A stretch of DNA of 64,000 nt from Chamaecyparis obtusa (GCA_027943335.1 BSBK01008423.1:186001-250000), one strand, 5' to 3'. Shown: positions 39,465 through 52,755, counted from the stretch's first letter. Notes: generated by a model from the letters alone, not told the origin. Translations and numbers: made by a program.

Positions 39465-42179
39465 TTTGAGTGATTTCAAAGTTTACTATTCCACAGCCAC
39501 TCACGCACAAACAAACTAATTTAACTAAATAACACCCAACCTTTGACTTTTCAATCTAATGATTTGATAAAGTCAATGAATGACCAGCTAATTTAATGCT
39601 GACTCTTCTCTTGTATTTAAGTTTTAGTAATCACATGTTTCAGACAGTCTACTAAAGTTTTTAATAAATTAAATTTGACTGTTTTTTTTAAGAAGATTCA
39701 ACTTTCTAAAAATGGTACTATTCTAGTCATTATGATAAGATAACCTAAACTTGTATTAGTTTTGGAAATGAATTAGATGTTTTTGTTTATTGATCATCAC
39801 TTCTGCTTCATTTCTGTGAGCATTACCTAGATCCAATAAGTGCTAACTGTTCCATTCATTCTCATGAGAGATGGGTTTGTGTGAACCACTACTCATGAAA
39901 CATATAGAAAAAAGTTATAGCAAGACAAGGCAAAGTATTTGATTGTGGATATGTTGTTTGCAGCATTCTTTTATTGTTGTTTACTATGACTATTCAACTT
40001 GAATAATATTTTTAAATTGTTTTTTAAGATTTAGTGATAATTTATTCTTACATTCTTATTAAATGAATTGTGTAAAATTTTGTTATCAATTTTTATTTTC
40101 ATTTTATTATAGTTTCATATTAGTGGTTTCTATTATAGTGATAATTTACTTTTTATTTGTATAATTGAAATTATTGTATTAATATTGGTGGTTAAATTAT
40201 AATCTATGTTTTTACTACTAATAAGAAAAGTAAGCACACCTAATTGTTACATATATGACCCTAATGATGAAAATTTCTTGCTTTACATTTTGTTCTTTTA
40301 TTATGAACTTAGTTTAAACTATTGATTCCTTATCCAATTATAATGGTACAAGTGACATTTTTTTCTACTAAGAACTAGTACATAACCTAAATATTGTATG
40401 ATTTAATTTATACTCACTCCAAAGTACTAGTTGTGATTCTTAGTTTCCATTTTTCAAACCTTGGGTCAAATTTGCAGGTTATATGATTGAACTAGATTGA
40501 TCTCATGATTTAAAGAACCTAATGTAGTGGATGGGAACCCCTATTCTCCCACTTAGCAAAACCTCTCAAAGAGAAAACCCAAATCGATTCCTGGGTACAA
40601 ACACCATCGCAAATATTTCATTCTGATAAAATAAATAAACAAAAAAATATGTTAATAAGAAAAAACCTTTAAAAGGACCCATATTCATCAATCTTGAATA
40701 CATCAATGAAAAATATGTTAGGACTTAATAGTAGTATCACTTTGAAAATCCTTTCTTTTAATCAAAATGTTTGTGTAGTTTCAATGTTTTTATTTTTGTT
40801 GTTTTCATGCAACAATATAATAGTAAACTTTAATCTAAAAACTCTAGCAAAAAGAAAACCTAAACCTGCCTAAAAATGACTCCTCACAAAAGCCAAAATC
40901 TCCTTCAAAAGGTGAAAAAACACTAAACAAAAGGAACTATCCAACTAGATAGTTGAATAACTAAAAAAGAGATTAAATATTTAGACTAATAGGAATAAAA
41001 CACTAAGAAACTATTACAACATATTTCCAATTTAGGAAGAACCATTAGTAACATTAGAAATTCAACACTAAGAAACTATACACTAGTTTGTTTTCTCATT
41101 ATTTTCACCTCCTTTTCTTTTCCTCATGTTTTTCTTTGTTTACCTATGAAACTAAAAGTCTCATGCAAATTTGAGGACCATGATTCTTGGGCTTGAGTTT
41201 CCACAAGTTCTTGTTTTGGTTTTCCCTCTTTCATATTATTCTTTTGGCACTTTGAGTTTGAGATGGATATCAAGACTTTCATCCTAACATCCTAGTTACC
41301 TCCCAAAAGTAGAGAGAAAAGAGGACTCAAAATCTTAGCCCTGCCCCAAAAGTTCCACTCCATCTTCTAGGCTTGTCCCATTAAAAATCAAGGCCTCAAA
41401 AGGCCACGTGGACTTTCACCCTCAAGTCTACATCTAGCACAAGTCATCCTTTTTGTTTTCCACCTCTTGTGAGGACTACGAGTCCCACAAGGACTTTTGG
41501 AGCCTCCACTTTCCAACATCTTCAATTCCTATTATAATTTTTCTTTATTTTAAATGTGGTGTTGACTTGAATATTTTCTTGTTTTCGATGTTTTGGCCCA
41601 CTTTTCATTTGTATTATCATTATAGTCCTTATTTCACCCTTGTTTTGTGTTTATATCCTTTAAAATCACTTTTTGTTTAACTTCTCATTATGATTTTAGT
41701 AATTATAAATTTTTATATTTAAAAATTATACACACACAAAAAATGATAAAAATTAAAATTTAAAAAATCTTTAAATTTCAAAATTTGAAAAATAAACAAA
41801 TTAATCTTTAAATGTTCTAAAGTTTAAAAATCAACACTAATGAAAAAATTAAACATTTTTTAATGGTGAAAATACCTTAGAACCAAATCCCAACAAACAT
41901 GATTGCACAAAATTTCTAACTTAGATCTAAATTTGAAATTGATCAAATTCCTAGAAATTCTTAAAGCCCAAACTTTTTTACAATTCTAAATTGATAAAAA
42001 ATTATGCCAAACTTAATTCTCACTAAGTTTTAAATTTTTGTTTATCTAAAATTGTGATATTGTTATCACAATTCAACTTTATAGTTGTTAAAACATTTGC
42101 ACATAAAATGAAGGCATTAAATAAGCCATAGTTTTTGAAAGATATCTTTGTGATAAAGAAATCCCTAGCCTACCATGTA
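39465..42179. other. Intergenic DNA, no gene recognised
   Basis: AT-rich sequence with no frame longer than 75 codons and no recognisable motif. It may contain old, unrecognisable repeat remnants. Confidence 0.5.
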
Positions 42180-42281
42180 TGTAATACCCTGCTAGGGAAC
42201 CTAGGAGAATTTAACCTAAAACATGTCACTAAGTTTACAGAACAATTTTTTTCTTAAATGTTTACAAACAATGATGATAAC
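42180..42281 (+). mobile_element. Start of a possible Gypsy-type LTR, split by the Copia insertion
   Basis: TGTAATACCCTGCTAGGG resembles the start of many plant Gypsy LTRs (TGTAATACCC). After 102 bp the Copia element intervenes, and the same unit should resume at 59002. This is a weak call because no partner LTR is present and the far end is uncertain. Confidence 0.3.
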
Positions 42282-42466
42282 TGTTGGAAACTACAATTGA
42301 AACAATTGGTATATTTTCATTGATGTCAAACCTCAACTAGTGAGATAGTTGCTATCTAATAAAGTACCATATCTTTTGATTGATGAAGAGGATTTGAATA
42401 GAGGAGATAACAAGAGGACCTAGTGAAAGGTTGAGTTATGAGACACTACAATGGGTATTTGATTAG

Positions 42467-45400
42467 TGATGCAAGAGCATCTTGGGTCTTGAGAAATCTT
42501 GCATCGCCAAAAACATTTCTTGTTCATGTACTTGTTTGTTGTTTATTTTGTAGCCGTTGCTATTGTTGGTTTCTTGCTTTGTGAAGTTAATGCAGTGTTG
42601 AGGACCTATTCTTGGACCTTCTCCTAAGAGCACACATCCTAATTCATTTGGATCTGGGAGTTATCTTCATTTTCCTTAGGTATCAATTTTCCACTAGTTT
42701 CACATGAAACGTGGAGTGTTTCACCTTGCACGGTTCCTTATGAGGGAATTGGATCTTGCAAAGTTTGGAATATGTTCTTGGATCATGTGTGGACCTAAAT
42801 GTAGCTTTTCATCATGTTTTGTTACTTATTTCTTTAGTTTTGGTTTCTCTCCCTAGGTTGGACCTACAATATAATTAATGCCTGACTGGCCGACTTGTGG
42901 CTTAGTTGGTTATATATTGGGAGCTTGGGTTGATGTAGAGAGGGGAAGTAGAGTAGAGGAGGAGTCAGGATAGATCAACAAGAATCATAATTGGATCCTG
43001 TGAGATCTTGAAGATCAGATGGTTTATCTGATATTGTAATAGCAGAGCTAGTGGTTTGCATGCTTAGGGACAAGGAGATTGCTTGGAGGCTTGCGAGCTC
43101 AAGTTTAGATCTACCTTAATGTTTCCATCAGTTGCTGATATGTTTCAAAGCTGGACTAGCTAGGAGATTACAGAACTACTTTTGTAATTTCATTGTATAA
43201 GGCCGAAACTCGGAAGGCTTCACAACTGGGCATGTTGAATGAAATTCTATTTTGAAGCATTATATTGTTGTATTCCACTATGATTGTTGTTGTTATAGTT
43301 GTTGGTGTAGGTTTGGACCATCCATTATTGGATCCTCCATCCCTGCCCTGCATCAGGTGGTATCAGAGCTTGAAGATCTCGAGTGTGTGGATAGATCATC
43401 GAAGGTGAGGTAGTTTGCACCAGGACCTTGGATTGAAGATGCCTCCGAGGAGAGCTCAAGAGATCTCAGAGGAGGAACCTACTGGGAAATTTAATCTTGA
43501 TGATTTTAGGGCTTTGTAGAAACAAGTGCAAGATCTACAAGAGGAATTGAGAAAGAAAAATACATTGAAAGAAGATAGTGAAGATGAGTGTGAGGCAGAA
43601 GATCATTTTGAAGAAGCTATAGAAGAAACCAAGGATCCAGAAGAGACTAGAATCCTGAAGGCTATGTCTAAAATTGGTAAAAGACCTAATATTGAAGTTT
43701 CTACATTTGTTGGAAGCCTTAGGCCAAAAGAGTTGATTGATTGGATTAATGAGATAGATGAATACTTTGAGTATGAAGAAATAGAAGATCCTGATAGAGT
43801 TCAATTTGCAAAGACTAAGTTGAAGGGTCATGCAAATATTTGGTGGAGAGAAGTTCAATTGGAAAGAAGTAGGAGAGGAAAAGAAAAGATCACTAGATGG
43901 AATCGAATGGTTGATAAGTTGAAAAATAAATTCATTCCAGTGGATTATGAGTTAGAGATGTTTAAGAAGATGCAAGCCTTGAAGTAAACAAAAAATCAGT
44001 ACATGAGTATACTAAGGAGTTTTACAGAATCCTGATTAGGACTGGTCATTCTGAAGCTGATAAAGAGAAGGTTGCTAGGTATGTTTATGGCTTGAGACCT
44101 AGTATTCAAGAAGAGTTACTTACTATTCGGATGACAACTATAGGAGATACTTATCAAATGGCATTAAAGATTGAAGAGAAGTTGAACAAGAGGTTTGAAG
44201 GAAGACAAAATAATAGGAACTGAGGTGGTAAGACTGGTGAAACAATTGTTGGAGGTAATGTGGTAGAGAATCCTAAGAAGACTGATGAAGGATCTGGCAG
44301 TGGTCAAGTCACTAAAGACTACAATAATGGACAAATAGGGAGATGGAGAAAGAGTTCACTGGTACTTTTTTTTTCAGTGTGGTGAGAAGGGTCACAAAAG
44401 TTTTCAATGTCCTAGAAAAAGAGTTGCACTAACTGCCAAAGAAGACATTGAGAATTTTGCAGAAAAATGTGATTTTCTTATCACTAGGAGGTTGGCTACA
44501 TGTGCTAAGGAACCAGTGCAAAGAATGCATTTTTTTAGAACCAGATGTAAGTGGAAGAATAAGGTATGTAATGTTATAACTGATGGTGGCAGTTCTAGAA
44601 ACTTTGTTTTAGAAGAGATGGTTGGTAAGTTTAATTTGGAAATAAAGGAACACCCTAACCCTTATCAGATTAGTTGGATACAAGATGTGTCTAAGGTTAG
44701 GATTGAAGAGTAGTATGGATCTTATCATGGTGAAATATTATGTGATGTATTGCCTATGGATGCTTGTCATCTATTTCTCTGGAGACCTTGGCAATTTGAT
44801 TGGCATATTATGTTTGATGGTCATGCAAATACATATGTGGTAATGCATGGTGGATCTAGGCATAAGTTATTACCTTTGCAAGAAGCAGGGGCCAGAGGAT
44901 GTGGAGTTTTTAGGTGTTATCCTTGTGATAGTGACAAACATTAGGAGCAGAGAGTTGGTGAACCTATCCCTATGGATTAAAGGGAGCCGAGTTTGAAAGG
45001 AAAAGAGAATGATACAACTAAGGAATTTATAGAGATTAAGAGGCATATGGTCTTTTTGACAAGGATAGTGCAAAAAATCATGGAACTAGTGACATAGAGA
45101 GATACAGATGGTGCCGAGTTGATTAGTAAGTCTTGAGAAGATATGATTCACCAAAGTGCTGGTGTAATCAGTAATGGAAAAGATGGTCATAATTAGTTTC
45201 TGTCAGTTGCATAAAGGAAAGATGAGAAGAGTGCAGGAAAAGATAATTTTCTAAGTGTGACAATGGATAAAGTGAAGACAACATGGAATGAAGGACAAGA
45301 GGAGATATGGGTTAAGAATAGATATGGTATACCTGTCCTGATTCTCTTAAAACATTCATGAGAAATTTTTATTTACCTGGGGTGTCTCATGCAGGAGCAT

Positions 45401-46274
45401 CTTGGGTCTTGAGCAATCTTGCATCACCAAAAACATTTCTTTTTTCTGTACCTGTCTGTTGTTTGTTTTGTAGGGATTACTGCTGTTGGTTTCTTTCTTT
45501 GTGAAGTTAATGTAGTGTTGAGGACCTATTCTTGGACCTTCTCCTAAGAGCGCACATCATGATTCATTTGGATCTGGGAGTTATCTTCATTTTCCTCAGG
45601 TATTAATTTTCCACCAGTTTTGCATGAAATGTGGAGTTTTTCACCTTGCGTGGTTCCTTATGAGGGAATTAGATCTTGTCAAGTTTGGAATATGTTCTTG
45701 GATTATGTGTGGACATAAATGTAGCTTCGCATTGTGTTTTTTTATTTCTTTCTTTAGTTTTGGTTTCTCTCCCTAGGTTGGACCTATAATGTAATTAATG
45801 CCTAACTGGCCAACTTGTGGCTTAGTTGGTTATATATTGGGAGCTTGGGTTGATGTAGAGAGGGGAAGTAGAGTAGAGGAGGACTCAAGATAGATCGAAA
45901 AGAATCATAATTGGATCCTATGAGATCTTGAAGATCATATGGTTTATCTGATATTGTAATAGCAGAGCTAGTGGTTTGTATACTTGGGGACAAGGAGATT
46001 TCTTGGAGGCTTGCGAGCTCAAGTTTAGATCTACCTTAGTGTTTCCATTAGTTGTTGATATGTTCAGAGCTGGACTAGCTAGGAGATTGCATAACTACTT
46101 TTGTAATTTCATTGTATAAGGCCAAAACTCGAAAGGCCTCACAACCGGGCATGTTGAATGAAATTCTATTTTGAAGCATTATATTGTTGTATTCCACTGT
46201 GATTGTTGTTGTTATAGTTGATGGTGTAGGTTTGGACCATCCATTATTGGATCCTCCATCCCTGCCCTACATTA
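42467..46274 (+). mobile_element. Gypsy deletion derivative with LTRs, gag and protease only
   Basis: LTRs at 42467-43355 and 45387-46274 (889 and 888 bp). The perfect 5-bp duplication ATTAG lies at 42462-42466 and 46275-46279. The empty site is preserved in the Copia 3' LTR at 57610-57625 (TATTGATTAGTTGGC). The primer site TGGTATCAGAGC is at 43358-43369, two bases after the LTR. Only about 2.03 kb of internal sequence remains, and reverse transcriptase, RNase H and integrase are missing. Confidence 0.93.
43439..44944 (+). pseudogene. Gypsy gag-protease remnant
   Basis: The ATG at 43439 (MPPRRAQE) precedes an in-frame TAG near 43517. The main gag part spans 43526-43987 with the retrotransposon-gag pattern (FVGSLRPKELIDWINEIDEYF, WWREVQLER, KFIPVDYE). 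A zinc-knuckle remnant near 44380 (QCGEKGHKSFQC) has lost its first Cys. The protease region follows: ITDGGSSRNFV (aspartyl-protease DGGS type), HPNPYQISWI, and PMDACHLFLWRPWQFD before the stop at 44942. Stops and frame changes show it is not functional. Confidence 0.82.
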
Positions 46275-46669
46275 ATTAGTTGGCACATTGGCAAGGTAAT
46301 GTGTTGTTTATCTTTAACACTAAGTGAATAAGTCAACTAATTTGAAGCATATAAGAAATGAGGAAAGAAAGATTGGAAACATAAGCTTAACTGAGAAAAA
46401 GTGAGAAAATTCAGTTTAAGCCAAGTGATGCTAGTGTTGACCGAGTGTCAGTAATTTACAATTTGTGAAAGAATTGAGATTCCCATATGAAATAGTTGAA
46501 TTCTTGGGATATGTAAAATGTGTTGACATTAAAGATGAATTGTATCTAGAGCATTTAATGCATGGTAAACCATTTTCTTATGGATTCAAGGAGAAGTTTT
46601 GAGAAGTATCTAGAAGGATAATGAGGAGAACAAAATGATCGAAGGATTTGATGAATTTGACCTAAAACT

Positions 46670-47943
46670 TGTGTGTGTGAAAATTATACCTGATCTGTAG
46701 ACACAACACTCAGTAAAACATTAGAGGTTAGCTATAATCAAAATCATGCAAAATTGAAAGCTATCTAACCAAGCGATTTACTGCCTTCTAATAGGTGCGA
46801 GATTAATGTTCTCAGATTGTAATCAAGATCAGTGACCTAGACGACACCTAAATGAAGGATTTGAATGCAAAAGATGGATATGGAATAAATGCAATTAAGC
46901 TATTTTTTGGATTTTTCTATGCAATAATAATTGTAAAAACTGATATGAAATCTATGCTAAATGAAATTGATATGCTATGAATGCTATTGAAAATTGATAT
47001 GCTATGAATCTAACAATGATATGTAATATGAATGCAAAAAAAATAAGATTGATCTCACAAAGCTTTGAATTCGCAAGTTGATTCCTCAGTCTCCAATTCT
47101 CCAGCGTGATTGTGCAAAATATGAGATGATTTGTGAAGAGCTAAAGCCTTAATTTATAGAAATCCAGGGCTTTGGAGGTGCATGAATAAAAGCCATAAAT
47201 CACTCAAATTAACTCATCTTGATTTTTGAGTTATCTGATCATAAAAGATAGTTAATTCTCAAAATCATGCAAAAACATGCAAAAACAGCTTTTTAACTCA
47301 AATTAGAGTTTAGATCAGCTTTTTGAACTCCAAAAGGATGTTGAGTTCCAAAAAGTCAATAACTTGCATTGATTTTCTGATTTGGAGTTTAACTGTTTCT
47401 TTTGAATATGCATAATAATTAAGAATTAAATAAATAAATAAAGTGATTTATCCTCAACTCAACTGATTTTTGAAAATAAATAATTAATTTATGGGTTAAT
47501 TAACTATTTTACCAAACTTTTATTAAAAATTATATTATTAAATAATGACAACATGCTTTAATTAATTAAATAAGAATTTAATCAATTAAAGATAAGAATT
47601 TTGATTTATTGTCAAAATTAAATAATACAATTAATAATAGATAGAATTAAATTTAATTACATAATTAAGTGGAAAATATTAAATCTAATTAATTAAATAT
47701 GAAAATATTCAATTAATCAAATTTTAGGATAAATGTGATTTATTGCCAAATAATTATAAAATTAAAGATAATTAAGATAATTAGGAATATTACTAGGAAT
47801 ATTCCCCGATGCAAAATTTAAGATAATCAATTATGATTCGATGATGTTTAGATGTGCCTTAGGTTAGGACTTTGATGTCGATTTTGTTCGAATTGAAGAT
47901 GTAGGAGATTAATGAACTTATAGCCCATTTTTGGGGTATTACA
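46670..47943 (-). mobile_element. Solo LTR of the left-edge Gypsy family, with 5-bp TSD
   Basis: A 1274-bp LTR (TGTGTGTGTGA ... GGGGTATTACA on the plus strand) flanked by AAACT at 46665-46669 and 47944-48948 minus 1000, that is 47944-47948. It matches 2878-4144, whose element reads on the minus strand, so by the same convention this copy is also on the minus strand. The interrupted Copia sequence (GACCTAAA...TAAGATCT) is intact at 58155-58175. A solo LTR arises when the two LTRs of an element recombine and delete the interior. Confidence 0.93.
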
Positions 47944-49875
47944 AAACTAAGATCTACGGAAGAGATTAAGTGATAAAAGATTAATTTACCTAATCAAGGA
48001 GGTATAAGGATGACCTAATTGTAGGTTATGTAGTGTGTGGAAAGAGGTTGATGTTATTGACTGGAGAACCTAAGCAGAAGGCTAAGAAGAGCTGAACAAA
48101 ATTGAGGTGATTTATTGAAGGGATTTCTGAGCAGATCAGACATGGAGATAGTAATGAAGGTTAGTCAGTAAATCGGTGCATGAGCTTATTGGATATTTAT
48201 TTGCAAAGTGAGTTGTATATTTCAGATCAAAACCTACTGTTACTTTCTAACCATTGTATCAGTTAAAATTCTTTAATCAAGGTTGACCTAATAGTCATTT
48301 TGTAAACCCTTTAATCAAGGTGACATTCTAATGGGATGTTTTTAAGCCCTCTAACTAGGCCACTCCTAACAGGGTCACACCTAGTAGTGTGTATTGTAAC
48401 CTTTAATAGGGTTGGCTTCTCATAGAGCTCACTTCAAAAGAGTAATAATTTAGTAGCATGTTACTGGTGGTTTTTCCCATATTGGGATTCCACGTTAAAT
48501 CCTGGTGTCATAATTGTATGAATGTTCTGATTACTGGAAAAATAGGTTTTGAAGGGACTCGAAACCATTTACATCTTAATTTTCAATAGATCAAAAATAT
48601 AAGGCATAGATAACAAAAAATACCAACAATAGCGAACTGCCCAAACTAGGGGCTAAAAAGCTAGCAAAATAGCAAAAGACCAGCCAAAAAGATAGTATCA
48701 TCCTTAGAAGCATTATCCACTATACTAGACACCTTCATACTATCCTTACTATGCTAGAGAATGTTGATAAGAGTATTGTCAATTTTATCCACTCTTTCCA
48801 TCAGGTCAACAGGGGAATTAGAAGCCCTCTCTTTGAGAAGAGAATCCACTTTCTCTTGGAGGATGTCATTGTTAGCTTCAAGCTTTCTACATTTTAAATG
48901 GAGCCTTTTAATTTCATGAAAAAACCACTTACTGAATCTGAAAGAATACAGGGCCTCAGCTTTGGCAGTCTGCAAAACACCAGTAGTCACCTCTTCTTTG
49001 TCATTGAAGTCTTCAAAAATGAGCTTGATGGTACTCTCTAGCCTTACACTCACTGGACTCCTCACTACCCTCTTGATTATTGTCCTTTGAGTCTTGAGAT
49101 ATAGGCATGTCATGCCTCATACCTTCAACATAATCACTCAGAATGGGAACCTCCTCTTTATTGAAGTCCTGACCATTCTTCTGATTCTCTGCGTACTGGA
49201 TGGCTTTGTCAACCAGGTCTTCAAGGCTATGAGAATTACACCCCCCTATGCCTTTAGAAATAGCCTCGTCTAGATCTTTACCTTTCTCCTCAGCTGTAGT
49301 CTTCCAGGTTTTATTATTAGAGTCCTTAGCTTCAGCAATGACATTATCATCATTGCTAGTGGTAGTATCCTTCTCCTTGTTGCATAGAGGTTCAGTCTCA
49401 TCTCCTGGTCTCTGAGAATCAACCATGCTTTGCATATTAGCATCATTATTCATTTGACCCCCCTCCTCAGTTTCCTCTTTGTTATCCTCAGCCAAGTTCT
49501 CACTGTTAGTTTCCTCCTTGCGCTCGTCTTGCTCAGAAAAAGCCTCAAAATCATTAGTCTCTTCCTCACCCTTGCTAGGGCTTTTATTCTCCTGGGAAAT
49601 GTTAGAGTCCCCATCCTCAGAATCCTCTATTTTTGAATTCTTAGAGTAAGCCCCCTCCTCAGTAGCATCTGAACAAATTTTCTTTGAGTTATTGCCCAAA
49701 TTGTCCTCCACCTTCCACTTGACCGACCTAGCCTTAGGATTAGGGCTCATTTTACTCTTACCAGAAGAGGGAGTAGAGCTGGGGGTAGGAATGGTTTTCT
49801 TCATATGCTCATAAATTAACAAAATCAAACCCTCATGCTTGAAAACCTTCTTAGGAGACCCCTTATGCTCATTTA

Positions 49876-52303
49876 TGTTGGAGTTGATGAAAAGCAACCC
49901 ACAGCTCCCAAGAATCCCTGTATGCAAACACCTATCACAGAAAGAGAGAAAAAACTATGGAGGCATGTAATCACAGATTTGAGAAAGAGAAACCATGATT
50001 GAGAATAACAAATGAGAGAGAAAATCTCAATACAATAATCTATTCTCCATTAATTGATCCAATAAGTGAATGAATAAAATACAAAGAGGGAATCCTTATA
50101 CAAGGATACCGAAACCCTAAAGGATAATAAGATGCCTAAGTTTAACTTAAGTGTAGAGTATAATAGACTAATAATTAAATAAATTAATTATTAGCTATAA
50201 TATGACCACTCTAACACCCCCCCTTAAGTGTAACTTAGGGAGAAGCTAAACAACTAAGGACTAAAAGATGCATGAAAACAAAATGCATGAAAGAACTATG
50301 GGTCCCGGCAACTAGGCCTGATCAGGTACCCAAATACAAGAAATAAATTAGATGAAGGAAACAAAGCCTCCAATCTAGGGAAAGTCCCAAAGAAAGGAAC
50401 AAGAAAGAGCATGTATTGCATCTCCGAAGCATAAAGCTGTAAACACTGTCAGAAGTAGCTGCTAGAACCTCCACTGAAGAAGTGCATGATCAGGTAGAGA
50501 AGAAAAAGTTTGAAGAGCTAATCAATTGAAGAGGTGGCCTCCAAAAGCAGGAATGAATGAGTGTCTATATAGTAGATGATCCATCTCATTGAAATACATA
50601 GGTGCCTAGCCACTGCATCCACCTAGTACATAGGAACAACAACTGTATACGTAGATCACTCAAATGAACCAAGGAAGCAATAGAACCAATAGGTTAACCC
50701 CCCATAATGCTGAATAGAGAGAGGTGTGACAGGAACACTAAAATGCAATGCCAGAAACATTTGCAAGAAGAAGAATCAGGAACACCAACAGTGCAATAGA
50801 AGGACAAGCACAGGATAAAGGGCGGTGTCATAGACACACAACATGGGCTAATGTCATGGAAGGTACAATCACTTGACAAAGGTGGATGAGCACGAAAGGC
50901 AAAATATCATAACCCCCCATGGCACTTTATAACTGAGTGCGAGTACAAACAAAGATAAGGTGCTTGAAATCCCAGATATGTAGAAGTAGGCACTTTATCT
51001 TAGTGCATTTATAGAAAAGAGAATGCTACATAAGAGAAGTATACAATGCTCAAAAGAAAGAAAGAAGAGTGAGCTATAAGAATAGAAGAAGAGATCCCAG
51101 GACCTGTAGAATCTAAGTAATCCGCTAGAGTGTGAAAGTGCAAAACTCAAAGGAGAAAGAACTTGGAGTAGAATCTGGATAAAAGACCCCTACCACTCCA
51201 AAACTCACAGAACCAGCTTTTTGACGATATTTGGTTTTCCCAAAAAGGAGTCCGGATGACCAAGATATGGCTCTCAGAAGGCAAAAAAAAACATCAACTT
51301 TGACAAAAAAAAACACCATCAAAACAAAAAAATCAGAGAATCAAACCTTTGCCATTAGATCAGGCTCAAAAAGAGCTTTCCAGCGATATAAAGAAGTCAA
51401 AAATCTGATACCGTATGCTCAAGATATGGCCAAAAGACCACAAACCACTCCGGAGAACAAAAAAAGCCAAAAAACACATGCAAAGCACCTTGAGATGTGT
51501 GCCAAATTTTCACATCAAAAAATATACTGGAAAATTAAAAAATGATGACTAGGGAATCGTGCCAAGTTTTTGCCTCAAGATGCGCACTGAAAATAAAAAA
51601 AGTTGACTAAAAAATCATGCCAAAAATCACCGCATAGGGAATTGTGTCAATTTTTGCCTTAGGATGCGTACCAAAAATAAAAAAATCACCGCCTCGGCAT
51701 GCATGCTAGATCCGTACAACTATGGGCCCAAAAAATTTGCTCAAATTGCAAAGTTGTCCAAAATGGACAAATTTTATATGGATTCTAGTGTTTTTGGGTG
51801 CTTTGAGCGCAACGATGATGTCTGTTTGAGCCCAAAATGATTAGAAAAAAGGTCCCCCCTAAATCCACATAAAAAGCTTCTGAAAAAAAAAAGATCTAAA
51901 GAACACGACTAAACCCTCTCAAATAACGAACAGGGGCATGAAAATCTGAAGCTCTGATACCATGTTGGAGTTGATGAAAAGCAACCCACAGCTCCCAATA
52001 ATCCCTGCATGCAAAAACCTACCACAGAAAGAGAGAAAAAACTATGGAGGCATGTAATCACAGATCTGAGAAGGAGAAGCCATGATTGAGAATAACAAAT
52101 GAGAGAGAAAATCTCAATACAATAATCCATTCTCCATTAATTGATCCAATAAATGAATGAATAAAATACAAAGAGGGAATCCTTATAAAAGGATACCAAA
52201 ACCCTAAAGGATAATAAGATGCCTAAGTTTAACTTAAGTGTAGAGTATAATAGAATAATAATTAAATAAATTAATTATTAGCTGTAATATGACAACTCTA
52301 ACA
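49876..52303 (-). mobile_element. Short LTR element without coding capacity (TRIM/LARD-like)
   Basis: 341-bp LTRs at 49876-50216 and 51963-52303, nearly identical, flanked by ATTTA at 49871-49875 and 52304-52308. On the minus strand, TGGTATCAGAGC (51951-51962) directly follows the 5' LTR (51963-52303). A polypurine tract AAGGGGGGG (50217-50225) directly precedes the 3' LTR, so every cis signal for retrotransposition is present. The 1.75-kb interior has no supported ORF; the frame 51231-51545 has no motif. It depends on another element's proteins, and the start and PBS are Copia-like. It is the innermost and probably youngest layer of the nest. Confidence 0.92.
50217..51962 (-). mobile_element. 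Interior of the short LTR element
   Basis: No coding sequence seen. It contains only the primer-binding site at its right end and the polypurine tract at its left end. In the part near 51480-51720, phrases such as GTGCCAA and TTTTGCCTCA recur at short intervals, a weak internal repetition. Confidence 0.6.
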
Positions 52304-52743
52304 ATTTAAGCTTTTAACCAGAGAGGTGTACAAATAGAAAGGAATGTTAATGGTTTCCTTGTACCTGAAGTGGTTAAGGAACACGAAGTGATGGGAGTGA
52401 GCACGAGTGAAGTAGCCATCAAGGGTAAAGTGCTCCATTACAACCTTTAGAACATGGTGCCAAATCATGGCCCATGTAGAACATGGCATCTTATGAACAT
52501 GGCACATAATTGTATGAATGTTATTTGATGTGTTATGTTGTTAAAAGTTTTATATTCTGGAAGTTGATTACTATTGGACAGTGGACTACAAGTTTTATGT
52601 TACTGATATATTCTATAGAGACTGAGTGAATTGTTGAATAGATCTAAGTTTGTTGAGGTGTTAAAAAATTAAATTGGTACATCTGGACCTGAGGATAGCT
52701 GATTCACCCCTCCTTTCAGTTATTTTAAAATCATTCTAACAAT

Positions 52744-52755
52744 TGGTATCAGAGC
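52744..52755 (+). other. Primer-binding site of the Copia element
   Basis: TGGTATCAGAGC, complementary to the 3' end of initiator methionine tRNA, two bases after the 5' LTR end at 52741. Confidence 0.85.

Larger units (their letters stand above)
48754..52498 (-). pseudogene. Unknown acidic, coiled-coil protein ORF, split by an LTR element
   Basis: The minus-strand frame starts upstream of the nested element (ATG near 52496, ORF 52298-52507), continues after it from 49870 to 49013, and passes by a frame change near 49030-49110 into 48754-49113. The N-terminal part (HHFVFLNHFRYK, INIPFYLYTSLVKSL, HEGLILLIYEHM) is reminiscent of the domain called putative plant transposon protein. The middle is very acidic and rich in Ser, Asn and Glu (about residues 120-330). 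The C-terminal part (KRLHLKCRKLEANNDILQ...) is a likely coiled coil. Assignment of the N-terminal domain is tentative. Confidence 0.5.
48527..52504 (-). mobile_element. Insertion with 18-bp TSD and a minus-strand ORF, type uncertain
   Basis: CATAATTGTATGAATGTT occurs at 48509-48526 and 52505-52522, bounding an insertion into the Copia 5' LTR; the 3' LTR has the uninterrupted site near 58768-58790. A duplication of this length points to LINE-type integration. However, neither end shows inverted repeats, and the minus-strand 3' end (reading ...CCAGTAATCAG) has no A-tail. Removing the nested LTR element leaves about 1.5 kb. One minus-strand ORF spans both sides of it. It may be a retrocopied transcript or a short LINE derivative. 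Confidence 0.7.

Noticed and set aside
43168..43858. Minus-strand ORFs over the Gypsy LTR and gag
   Set aside because: Shadows of the plus-strand LTR and gag, which carry the recognised motifs and the primer site.
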